A stretch of 64,000 nt of DNA from Larus michahellis (taxonomy: Eukaryota; Chordata; Aves; Charadriiformes; Laridae): contig NC_133910.1 of the NCBI RefSeq assembly GCF_964199755.1, positions 13,214,711-13,278,710 of the forward strand, written 5' to 3'. Positions within the stretch are counted from its first letter, which is position 1, and each line of letters opens with the position of its first letter. Positions 58,601-64,000 of this stretch are shown here, one piece after another. The notes beneath the pieces were generated by a model. That model made no database searches. It had not been told where the DNA came from and saw nothing but the letters and a program-made list of their open reading frames with translations. A program made the translations under genes and the position numbers.

Positions 58601-61513
58601 ATGGGGCAGCCACAGCTTCTCTGGGCAACCTGGTCCAGGGGCTCACCACCCTCACAGCAAAGAATTTCTTCCTAATATATAATCCGAATCTACTCCCTTT
58701 TATAATTGAGCGTTTTGCCTCATCCTTTCTGTCCTCAGCACCCACCCGTGTGTCGAGAGGGACAGCAGAGTTACAGGAGCCCACTGCTGTGGCGTGATGC
58801 TTGGATCCATGGTGGTTTTGGTGCGTTCTTCCTTCCCGTTCCCACATGCTCTATACGCTGGCAAAATGCCTCCACCGGTTTATCCTGCCGTGTGGCTGAG
58901 GTTGCGCTCAGGGGCAAGCGCTGGGAACTGTCTGCCAGCTGAGAGCATGGTGAACAGGTTATGGCACCTGTCTCACTTTCATACCTCGTTGCCCTCTTAT
59001 CCCCTGTTTAAAAAACCAGCAAACCAACCTATCTAACCTCTGTCATATGTAGCTCTATTCTTTTTTTCACCCTTGACTTTCCACACTTACACTTGCTATA
59101 GAAAAGTGGGGATGCGCAGGTGCAAAGGCCCCGTCTAAATCCCCTCTCTTACACAAGTGCGAGGCTGAATTCGCCCCCCAGGCCAGTAAGTGTTGCCTTA
59201 GACTCATGTTGGTGTGGCAAAAACTGTAACAGCTCGGGCAGTTTGCTCCTGTGGCGTTAAGATGAGGTGCCCTTTATGTGAATTATGGCCTGACCAACAC
59301 TATTACCAGTCTCCTTGTGTTTTTGTAAAGCTCTATCTCTTTGATCACAAAATTATAAAAGAATTTGAACTTAAAAGAAAAAAAAAAGCTTTTAATATTT
59401 CGCCACCATAATTGCACATAAAAGCCGGAAAACAAGACCCTGGCAACGCTGACGGGTCTAAAGACCTGATAGTAAAGATTTAAAAAAAATGAATCTCACC
59501 CACAAAGGTCTTAATTTAAGTCTCATGGGTGCTGTAACGAACATTGGCAGCTCTGAGCTCCTGGGAGGTAAGACAGTTTCATGAGCGGAGGTTTCGACCT
59601 GCTGGTGCGGCAGGGCTGTTAGTTCAGCTTTGGGTTAGAATCTTACAGCTCTCCCTGGTTTTGCACGCTCCGAGTCAAGACTGGATCTGGTGGTTGTCTG
59701 TCAGGACTTTGGGAAGAGGGAGGCCTTTGACACTTTGATTCTCTAACTCTGATCTGGGGAGTTGGTACCAGCAGCCTTTCCTATCTGAAGAACTGTGGAA
59801 GGTGAGCTCAGCCTTCATAATAACAGATCTTTAGTATCAACCATTTCAAACCTTGTGGGAAAGACAGCTATATTAGCTCCAACGGGACCAAATTCTTAGC
59901 GGGAGCAAGTGCGTATTGTTCCTTTTGAAGAGTTACACCTTCTCATAGCAGGTGAATTTGACTGATAACTTTATGGAAAAAAAAAAAAGCAGCAGAATAG
60001 GGTTTTTGAGAGCATTTGAGGTGGTTTATAAGCCCTCAGAGGGTTGGCCTTCAGATGAGACACCGAGATGGGGTATTTGGAATTTAGCATTCTCTTTTTG
60101 GGAAAACACAGGTCTCTTGATGCTGAGATGCTTCTAAAGAGTAGCGTTGTGAAATTGGGAAGAAGGTGCAAAAAACTCAATCTTTTCTTCTCATCGATTG
60201 GGAAAAGGAGTTCGCTTTACTCAGTAAACAGAGCTTTGATGGATTCCCTGGGTCCTTCCAGGAGCTGATCTGCTAAAATGACATTTTTATTACTGTTCAT
60301 AAACTCCAATCTCCGGCTGCTGCCAAGAGATTAGACATAAGCTGTGGGCAAACTTGCTGGTCCGGTGGCTCAACAGGCAAGGGCAGGAGAGGTTAGAGTT
60401 TAGAGCTTGCTGCTGTCGGGGGCTGAGGGGGAGAGAAGGATGTAGGTGGTGGTTGGAGTCAGGGCTGGGGAGGCCCAGGAGGTTTAGCAAGCAGAGGAGC
60501 AGCAGGGGACTGAAGGGAGGCGTTTTCTGAGCTGTGGAGTTTCCTTACTAAGAGTCCCTCTATTCCCCATAGCAGCGAGGACAGCCTGGGTGTAGTTAAC
60601 GTTCTGGGTACGTGGAGGAACAGTGGTAGTGTTCGTATTAGTGGATGATTGTCTTTAGAGCAATGATCCCTGAGGGAAGGGCATTACAGGAATATAAAGA
60701 TGTGAAGGGAAATTTGCACGCAATTCTATTATTTTTCCCTTTTGAGAAAGTGAGCTCTCTTCTCAGTGTGATGATGAGTCAGGAAATCCATCTGGCTCTT
60801 GGATATTTATAAGGGACTAGCGAGTAACTGGTGAAAAAAAATGCGTGGACTACTGGGACTGTAATATCAGAGGAGTCTTCCTATGCCACCTCCATGCTTC
60901 TCTTTCCCTCTCTTCGTCCCTGTGTCTCTATTCCCTCCCTCCCTCCCTCCCCCTGTCTGCTGCCATTTGGTGTCAATGATTCTTCTTGTGAGACGTGCTA
61001 CAAACATCACCCTTTCCGGCAGAAGGGGCATCCTTGCAAGAGGCAAACCTAGTGCAACTTCATGTAGCTTTATTTTGGTCCCTAACACTTCTCCACCACC
61101 TACCTTCTCCTCTTGGGATTGTACTAGTACTACACAACCTTCACAGAGTTCTAACATACCAACCTTTTCTACCAGCTGCTGACCAGAAGGTGTCCCAAAG
61201 GACGAGCCCAGTGTCCTTTCAGCTGGAACAGCTGAATCTTTAAGCATGTGTATATATAAAAAAAATGCAGTAGCAAACAGAATTCACTCTTTTCTTTTTT
61301 CTCTTTTCTTTTTTTTTTTTTCCTCCCCTCAGCACTGCAGTCTTTCCTTTGTGCCTATACCACGTATCCCAGGAACCTGAAGCACATCTTCCACATCAAA
61401 TCTCTCCACCTGGGTCATGTGGCCAAGAGCTTTGGCCTAAGAGATGCCCCCCAGAACCTGACCGCTCTTCCAACTGCTGGCTCAAAGAAGAAAACCAAAC
61501 CAAGACCAAAAAG
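22528..61513 (+). CDS. DDX31: DEAD-box RNA helicase DDX31, 3'-partial (19 coding exons)
   Basis: DDX31 is a nucleolar DEAD-box ATPase, counterpart of yeast Dbp7, acting in 60S ribosomal subunit assembly; in human cells it also binds nucleophosmin. Nineteen exons join without a frame break to 667 codons plus 2 nt. In order: a basic, disordered N-terminus with nuclear-localisation-like KRKRK (exon 2); Q-motif region SVQKQTIP (150-157); motif I SQTGSGKT (169-176), split between exons 5 and 6; Ia PTRELA (exons 7/8); GG (exon 9); Ib TPGR (257-260); motif II DEAD (282-285); motif III SAT (316-318); motif IV FFSS (exon 13); motif V ARGLDLP (exon 15); motif [10 protein letters not shown] (508-515); then the DUF4217-type region (about 544-650) and a Lys-rich tail. 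All catalytic residues are intact. The human protein continues with a basic tail whose exon or exons are not in the window. The start ATG at 22528 is chosen by family similarity and the downstream donor. Confidence 0.95.
22603..24134. other. DDX31 intron 1
   Basis: 1.5 kb; the first 400 bp are CpG-island sequence with C- and G-runs, the rest AT-rich. The long GC-rich open frames here on both strands are compositional. No repeat or RNA gene was seen. Confidence 0.75.
24135..24388 (+). CDS. DDX31: DDX31 coding exon 2
   Basis: 254 bp, basic and disordered: [15 protein letters not shown], then [10 protein letters not shown], ending [16 protein letters not shown]. The last block is the conserved lead-in to the helicase core. 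The acceptor is a tandem AAAGCAG, so the exon may start at 24135 or 24138. It ends in AG before GTATTT. Confidence 0.92.
24574..24649 (+). CDS. DDX31: DDX31 coding exon 3
   Basis: 76 bp from acceptor aattcag to donor GTGAGT. It completes Arg110 and reads [19 protein letters not shown] and on to HPHL, matching the family segment before the Q motif. Confidence 0.93.
25127..25170 (+). CDS. DDX31: DDX31 coding exon 4
   Basis: 44 bp, [14 protein letters not shown] plus AG of the next codon, between ctctag and GTAAGC. It matches the family segment just before the Q motif. Confidence 0.93.
25630..25700 (+). CDS. DDX31: DDX31 coding exon 5 (Q motif, motif I start)
   Basis: 71 bp between acacag and GTCAGT. 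It reads [20 protein letters not shown] and continues QTGS, carrying the Q-motif region and the first part of the Walker A motif. It ends in the first G of the second P-loop glycine. Confidence 0.95.
26289..26353 (+). CDS. DDX31: DDX31 coding exon 6 (motif I end)
   Basis: 65 bp. GT completes Gly174, followed by KT of motif I and [19 protein letters not shown]. Acceptor aaaaag, donor GTAGGC. The intron splits the ATP-binding P-loop. Confidence 0.95.
27192..27236 (+). CDS. DDX31: DDX31 coding exon 7 (motif Ia start)
   Basis: 45 bp, 15 codons, [15 protein letters not shown], between tttgcag and GTAGGT. It carries PTRE of motif Ia. Confidence 0.95.
27237..28791. other. DDX31 intron 7
   Basis: 1.6 kb of unique sequence with a T/C-rich tract near 27740-27766. 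No gene was seen. Confidence 0.75.
28792..28833 (+). CDS. DDX31: DDX31 coding exon 8 (motif Ia end)
   Basis: 42 bp, 14 codons, [14 protein letters not shown], between ccatag and GTAAGA. It is the smallest exon of the gene found here and completes PTRELA. Confidence 0.95.
28834..30569. other. DDX31 intron 8
   Basis: 1.7 kb of unique sequence; a short (ATT)n run lies at about 30290-30302. No gene was seen. Confidence 0.75.
30570..30634 (+). CDS. DDX31: DDX31 coding exon 9 (GG motif)
   Basis: 65 bp, [20 protein letters not shown] and A, plus AG of the next codon, between tctgtag and GTAGGA. The GG doublet of the helicase core lies in LMGGEKR. Confidence 0.95.
31452..31571 (+). CDS. DDX31: DDX31 coding exon 10 (motif Ib and DEAD box)
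   Basis: 120 bp between aaacag and GTAAAC. It includes [16 protein letters not shown] (motif Ib) and WLIIDEADR, the Walker B DEAD box at residues 282-285, the family's diagnostic motif. Confidence 0.97.
31974..32080 (+). CDS. DDX31: DDX31 coding exon 11 (motif III)
   Basis: 107 bp between ttgtag and GTAGGT. It reads [20 protein letters not shown] and ends [10 protein letters not shown] plus one base; SAT couples ATP hydrolysis to unwinding. Confidence 0.96.
32095..32170. repeat. Possible ancient LINE2-like 3' end remnant
   Basis: The stretch resembles the phrase 'cacacaggaagtcagtggcagagc..gaattgaaccc..gactc' typical of LINE2/L3 3' ends, heavily diverged. By-eye match only. Confidence 0.3.
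32505..32740 (+). CDS. DDX31: DDX31 coding exon 12 (linker to second RecA domain)
   Basis: 236 bp between gattcag and GTGAGA. It starts [20 protein letters not shown], passes through a variable Ser/Asn-rich insertion (about residues 342-368), then [19 protein letters not shown] at the start of the second RecA lobe. The insertion differs in sequence from mammals, as expected for a surface loop. Confidence 0.95.
33090..33266 (+). CDS. DDX31: DDX31 coding exon 13 (motif IV)
   Basis: 177 bp, 59 codons, between cttgcag and GTAAGC. It starts [20 protein letters not shown] (motif IV) and ends [12 protein letters not shown]. Confidence 0.96.
33267..35840. other. DDX31 intron 13
   Basis: 2.6 kb. A MIR-like remnant lies at about 33350-33470. 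The rest shows nothing recognisable; open frames in the GC-richer part near 34950-35200 look like chance. Confidence 0.7.
33350..33470 (+). repeat. MIR-like SINE remnant
   Basis: The segment around tcatttcacctctagg and 'cctcag..ttccatctgctaatgagaataa' follows the 3' half of the MIR consensus (CTCTGTGCCTCAGTTTCC then ATCTGTAAAATGGGGATAA). Diverged; extent approximate. Confidence 0.5.
35841..35900 (+). CDS. DDX31: DDX31 coding exon 14
   Basis: 60 bp, 20 codons, [20 protein letters not shown], between cctctag and GTAAGT. It leads into motif V on the next exon. Confidence 0.95.
35950..36110 (+). repeat. MIR-like SINE remnant
   Basis: Contains the MIR phrase order: 'actgagctctaattc', 'ctgtctgaccttgagg', 'aaagtcatcttctttctc', 'gcatctcac', 'gttaaataaggc'. 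Diverged but the order is right. Confidence 0.6.
37640..37830 (+). repeat. MIR-like SINE
   Basis: This is the clearest MIR copy in the window. It holds the near-consensus phrase catctgtaaaatggggata at about 37731-37749, then 'gtagcactgctctatc', 'cagagatgttgggagga' and 'aaatgcattgaaa', which is the MIR 3' half. Confidence 0.7.
38150..38900. promoter_or_regulatory. Candidate enhancer-like block in DDX31 intron 14
   Basis: Unique sequence with clustered developmental motifs: atatgtatattaatat (about 38192), ctgattacgcagcccaatc near 38503, agtaatgactttt near 38575, aaatgagtcattttaatcc near 38688 and ccctaattaaattg near 38847. No open frame of note. Inference by composition only. Confidence 0.3.
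40780..41300. promoter_or_regulatory. Candidate enhancer-like block in DDX31 intron 14 (second)
   Basis: Unique sequence with accagctggcacatcaaat near 40974, ctccaaatcaaagccag near 41045, cttttatcatagg near 41155 and aaacaactaattacttg near 41220. Inference by composition only. Confidence 0.25.
41835..41885 (+). CDS. DDX31: DDX31 coding exon 15 (motif V)
   Basis: 51 bp, 17 codons, [17 protein letters not shown], between gttaaag and GTAGGT. ARGLDLP is motif V. Confidence 0.96.
43134..43168 (+). other. G-quadruplex-prone G-rich run
   Basis: Runs of nine, five and seven G separated by short A/T loops on the coding strand of DDX31, so the fold could also form in the pre-mRNA. Confidence 0.45.
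43560..43890. promoter_or_regulatory. Candidate enhancer-like block just upstream of DDX31 exon 16
   Basis: Unique sequence with ttggccaatgtgtcacattc near 43662, acatgtcaaaaaagctgctg near 43681, ctctttataaacaggcc near 43746 and cgtttataattaacatg near 43835. Inference from motif density. Confidence 0.3.
43901..44040 (+). CDS. DDX31: DDX31 coding exon 16 (motif VI)
   Basis: 140 bp between ttgaag and GTGAGT. It reads [20 protein letters not shown], carrying motif [10 protein letters not shown], and ends ASHKI plus AA. The arginines contact ATP gamma-phosphate in this family. Confidence 0.96.
44060..44620. promoter_or_regulatory. Candidate enhancer-like block A in DDX31 intron 16
   Basis: Includes the inverted repeat AAGAAT-ttatta-ATTCTT (44136-44153), a CAGATG and a CATCTG E-box 9 bp apart (44360-44365, 44375-44380) and caggtaattggccgcgatg near 44471. 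Non-repetitive; inference only. Confidence 0.3.
45900..46640. promoter_or_regulatory. Candidate enhancer-like block B in DDX31 intron 16
   Basis: Dense in homeodomain cores: gacaatttaattcag near 45929, cacggataatttttg near 45993, cggaattagggatg near 46430 and cgcaattaattttcaccgg near 46469. Includes a long T-rich patch at about 46134-46160. Inference only. Confidence 0.3.
46674..46700. repeat. (GT)n / (CA)n microsatellite
   Basis: A run of GT dinucleotides passing into CA/CG-type dinucleotides, giving a short dyad. Confidence 0.7.
46860..47260. promoter_or_regulatory. Candidate enhancer-like block C in DDX31 intron 16 (TCF/LEF-type sites)
   Basis: Contains caaatcaatgtcaaagg at about 47151-47167 and a second tcaaag at 47193-47198, both close to TCF/LEF cores, plus atcagataatttctttatc near 46919 (GATA and homeodomain-like) and ctaactaatttataaagg. 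The middle is GC-rich. Inference only. Confidence 0.3.
48896..48908. repeat. (TG)n microsatellite
   Basis: Short TG dinucleotide run. Confidence 0.6.
49590..49671 (+). CDS. DDX31: DDX31 coding exon 17
   Basis: 82 bp between cttcag and GTGAGT. C completes Asn543; it then reads [20 protein letters not shown] and LHRPRSK. It starts the post-core region, more variable than the helicase lobes. Confidence 0.94.
53370..54130. promoter_or_regulatory. Candidate enhancer-like block in DDX31 intron 17
   Basis: Unique sequence unusually rich in factor-like sites: ttgccatattatcactaaat near 53399, ctgacagttgtgacacag near 53421, agtcacctgtcacttaagc near 53444, tctcattaattttaaacag near 53721 and ctgatcaataggtgcacg near 54069. 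It looks more constrained than the flanking intron. No alignment was available, so this is inference. Confidence 0.35.
55396..55412 (+). other. G-run, G-quadruplex-prone
   Basis: Two runs of eight to nine G around a single T, on the DDX31 coding strand, about 260 bp upstream of exon 18. Confidence 0.45.
55668..55779 (+). CDS. DDX31: DDX31 coding exon 18
   Basis: 112 bp between cttgcag and GTCAGT. It includes [20 protein letters not shown] and ends RWAKK plus one base. This is the first part of the DUF4217-type region conserved in DDX31/Dbp7 helicases. Confidence 0.95.
57721..57746. repeat. CA-rich imperfect microsatellite
   Basis: Interrupted CA dinucleotide repeat with a CGCGCA lead. Confidence 0.65.
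57870..58220. promoter_or_regulatory. Candidate enhancer-like block in DDX31 intron 18
   Basis: Contains the octamer ATGCAAAT near 57878, tgaataattaacacggcag near 57945, the E-box cagctg at about 57961, gacaatcaattgg near 57985, tcaaatcaaatgggtcagtg near 58165 and cttgattgactgatcag near 58202. It ends shortly before a CR1 insertion. Inference from motif density. Confidence 0.35.
58456..58705 (-). mobile_element. CR1 LINE 3' fragment
   Basis: About 250 bp of CR1 3' end in minus orientation within DDX31 intron 18. The 3' tail is on the left (atcatagaatcatggaatgg) and on the minus strand the sequence encodes the CR1 C-terminal block [20 protein letters not shown]. Strongly 5'-truncated. Orientation is opposite to DDX31. 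Confidence 0.95.
60931..60953. repeat. (CCCT)n microsatellite
   Basis: Five or so CCCT units in a pyrimidine-rich stretch. Confidence 0.75.
61333..61513 (+). CDS. DDX31: DDX31 coding exon 19 (last one inside the window)
   Basis: 181 bp after a long T/C tract and ctcag. It reads [20 protein letters not shown] and [20 protein letters not shown], the core of the DUF4217-type region, then a Lys-rich segment. It ends AAAAG before GTAGGC, phase 2, so at least one further coding exon must follow beyond 64000. Confidence 0.95.
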
Positions 61514-64000
61514 GTAGGCCAACTTGATGCTCTCGAGCCGAGGAATGCCACATGACAATCTATGGTGTGCTTTGCTCCCCAAGGTTCTTGTTCTCCATGA
61601 ATCATAGAATGGGTTGGAAGGGACCTCAGAGATCATCTAGTTGAACCCCCCTGCCATGGGCAGGTCACGTGTGATTGTTCCTGAGAGGCTAAATCATGTT
61701 GAGCCATTGGCTTAGGTTGCATTGCTCTCTGAGCCGTTTCATTCCCCTTTTTCCAATGGCTTTAGAGAGCCTAAAAATTACACTTATTAAGTCAACTTGG
61801 TGGAACGTTTGAGTGGGAACTCAATTTAAGAAAAACAAAGCAAAACCAAACAAGCAGCTCACTTTGTAGTTTTACTTCTGATAAAGATACTCTTTTTTTG
61901 AAGGAAGCTGCCAAGTGTGGGGATGCACCTACGTAGGCCAGCCTGGGTTTTGCTGTAGCTTTTTCATTTTCTAAGCACTTGAAAACACCAGCTCCAGTGA
62001 GTCTTATGAACAGAAGCAGCCTGATTTTTATTTATTTAGGCTTCATTCCAGAGCTAGCTTGAAGGATAAGGCAGTGTTCAGAGCAAAGCAGGAGTCTCCA
62101 CGTATTTTGGAGTGGTTCTCTTTCTTGCACAGGTCTTGGTTGCTAGAGCTCCAGCAGCAGTCCTGTTGTTGTGGCCAAGCACCTCCATAGTAGAAGCTGC
62201 CAGACTTCTTCCATTCTCATCCCCACGTCCAGTTGCATGATCCTACAGAGAGCTGTGATCCCTGGCCCAGGATCAGCTGCAGTAGCAACTCTTTGCCCTA
62301 AAAGCGTCGAGGAAATAGCAGAGAAATTAACATTTTTGCTTCTCCAATTTGAAGTTGACTGACTGAGTGCCTGTTTACCTCACAAGATAGTCTCTTCCTC
62401 CCTGGCCTTGAGAAATACCAGTTCTTCTTTCTTGCACCTGTTCCGATCTGCTGCACAGAAATAATCTCAGAATCTTCCTGCCTTGTCTTTTTTGACCGCA
62501 TCACCCTCTCTTTGCTCGTATGACTGCATCGGGAGCAAAGTATGTGTCTTACTGTCTATAAAGACCCTTTTTGACCTGACCTTTTTTCCACCCTTTCTAC
62601 ACTAGACAGACAGTCTTTTGTAGGCCTTCTCCTGCAGTTGCACCAGCAGTTTCCTGGCTGTTGGATTTGCCATGGGACAAATTGTGTCCATCCTGTTAGA
62701 ACGGTCAGCTGCAGCTTGGACTACTTCTTCTCCCTAAGACATGAGCTTAGTACCTGAAGGAAGGGGGAGGACTGCAGTGTATTTTCGAAGTTATTAATTA
62801 AATGATCAACTATAGTTGTGTAAGTCCAAGCCCAAATCAAAAGGCAGGTCTATTGGTAGGAATGAACAAACTTGTGCTCTGCTGCCTGTAGACTTCAGTA
62901 GTTCTGGCAAAAGCATTTCTGTGTGGGATTTCTCCCAGAAAAGTCTGGGAGCAAACTTGGAGTTACAGCTCTGTCCCGTCTGGTGTGTGGACAGGGCTGT
63001 TCCTGGGTACTGTGTGAGGAATCTGAGGCTCCCTGATGCTCCTGGAGGTGCAGAGCCCCAAATCCTCTCCTCTGCTTGAAATGGAGCTGAAGGTGTTCAG
63101 TGTGTCCCATCCTGGCTCCCTGGAGTTCCTTCCACAGGATAGATAATTCTCCCGTTTGAGATAGCAATGTTAAGGTCTCGCTGTCCTCCCTAGCTCAACA
63201 GCAGAATACCAACTTCTGGCTTGCCTGGAAAATCACTGCAATAATTCAAAGAAGCGAAGTCTTTTTTCTTTTATTGGTATCAGTTCTGACTCTTCCCATG
63301 TAATTGTTGCTGCAGACTCCATTAACAAACCTTAGCTGTGCAATTAAAGCACTAATCCACATAATTGTTCCTGGGCTAGTGGCATCTCTTGCACATGTAC
63401 ATATCTTGGAAGAAAAAAAAATGCAAGGGGAAGAGATTTTAAAATAAAAAGTTGGAGACAGCATTGTCCTGCTTTGAGAAGCCACCAGGGACGGGCCACT
63501 GATCTGCCTCCTGCTTCAGCTGACCCTCACCAGCAGATGGGCAACAGGATGGGAATGCCCCTGTGAGCAGGGGATTTAACAGAGCTTTATTTTGGGAAGA
63601 ATAGCCTGATTAGCTGATAAAGAGCATGTAAGATGGTATGGGGTGGGCTTTGATGTCTTGCTGGCCCAGCAGGGTGTCAAGCTATGACTGACAGTAGCGT
63701 GTCACAGGATTACTTGGCCTGCAACAATGCCTCTCTCTGTTCCTATGATGTTGCTACTCTGTTAGAGCTACTTTTTTTCTTGTTACGCACCTCTTAGATG
63801 GCGTTCCTCCTCCCCAAGTCTTCATCCTATTATAGTACAGGCAAGCTCAAGATCCAGTAGGTAGTTTACGCACAGGACGCGTGGGGTTGGGGATGTGGAG
63901 GTGTTAGAACAAACGGTCTGAGAGTGATTCGAAAGCTCATTTGCACGTGGATCGTATAATTGCAGCTCAGGGAAAGTGGGCAGACTTTGCACGGGTTTGT
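61514..64000. other. DDX31 intron 19 (partial)
   Basis: Intronic sequence to the right edge. Apart from a CR1 tail fragment at 61599-61664 nothing was recognised. The conserved LAEILRSEYSS-type block expected in the next DDX31 exon was looked for and not found here. Confidence 0.65.
61599..61664 (-). mobile_element. CR1 LINE tail fragment (very short)
   Basis: 66 bp matching the CR1 3' end in minus orientation: aatcatagaatgggttggaa, then gggacctcagagatcatcta and ccctgccatgggcagg. It lies 86 bp downstream of DDX31 exon 19. Confidence 0.9.

Larger units (their letters stand above)
55780..61332. other. DDX31 intron 18
   Basis: 5.6 kb. It contains a CR1 3' end (58456-58705, minus), an enhancer-like block (57870-58220), a CA-rich microsatellite (57721-57746), a CCCT run (60931-60953) and a strong pyrimidine tract before exon 19. 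No gene was seen. Confidence 0.7.

Noticed and set aside
61514-64000. Search for the last DDX31 exon
   Set aside because: No segment encodes the expected Lys-rich tail with a SEYSS-type block after an acceptor in phase 2; it must lie further right.

Overview
The window is vertebrate nuclear DNA, almost certainly from a bird; the species cannot be read from it. It has split genes with GT-AG introns, three insertions of the CR1 LINE family with the typical avian 3' tail, a few worn MIR-type SINE remnants, a CpG-rich bidirectional promoter and otherwise little repeat. Three genes lie in the order known from human 9q34: AK8 (+, last two coding exons), GTF3C4 (-, complete) and DDX31 (+, complete except for the 3' end, which runs off the right edge).

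Layout: 1-5658 holds the last two AK8 coding exons and the intron before each, with a CR1 copy at about 990-2177; AK8 transcripts probably end near 6005. 6006-9164 is intergenic and includes an AT-rich stretch at 7310-8060 that looks like a regulatory element. 9165-15137 is the probable long 3'UTR of GTF3C4. 15138-22220 holds five GTF3C4 coding exons, rebuilt here to 812 codons plus stop. 22221-22527 is the 307-bp divergent promoter. 22528-61513 holds 19 DDX31 coding exons (667 codons plus 2 nt, frame open throughout); the remaining C-terminal exon or exons are not in the window.

Function: GTF3C4 (TFIIIC90) is a subunit of the RNA polymerase III factor TFIIIC, needed for 5S rRNA and tRNA transcription. 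DDX31 is the counterpart of yeast Dbp7, a nucleolar RNA helicase of large ribosomal subunit assembly. They share one GC-rich, TATA-less promoter with a perfect NRF1 palindrome and a YY1-type motif on the GTF3C4 start codon, which suggests joint control of two translation-machinery genes. AK8 is a cilium-linked adenylate kinase and converges on GTF3C4.

I see no exotic system such as a CRISPR array, operon or virus. The most interesting material is non-coding. The large 3' introns of DDX31 (14 to 18) carry several blocks of non-repetitive, homeodomain/E-box-rich sequence that look like developmental enhancers; in known vertebrate gene order DDX31 sits next to BARHL1, so these may be BARHL1 enhancers. 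A 98-codon open frame inside GTF3C4 intron 2 that ends in a polyadenylation signal is a second lead. Exon boundaries were fixed by frame continuity, splice consensus and resemblance to the known protein families; no alignment or transcript evidence was available.
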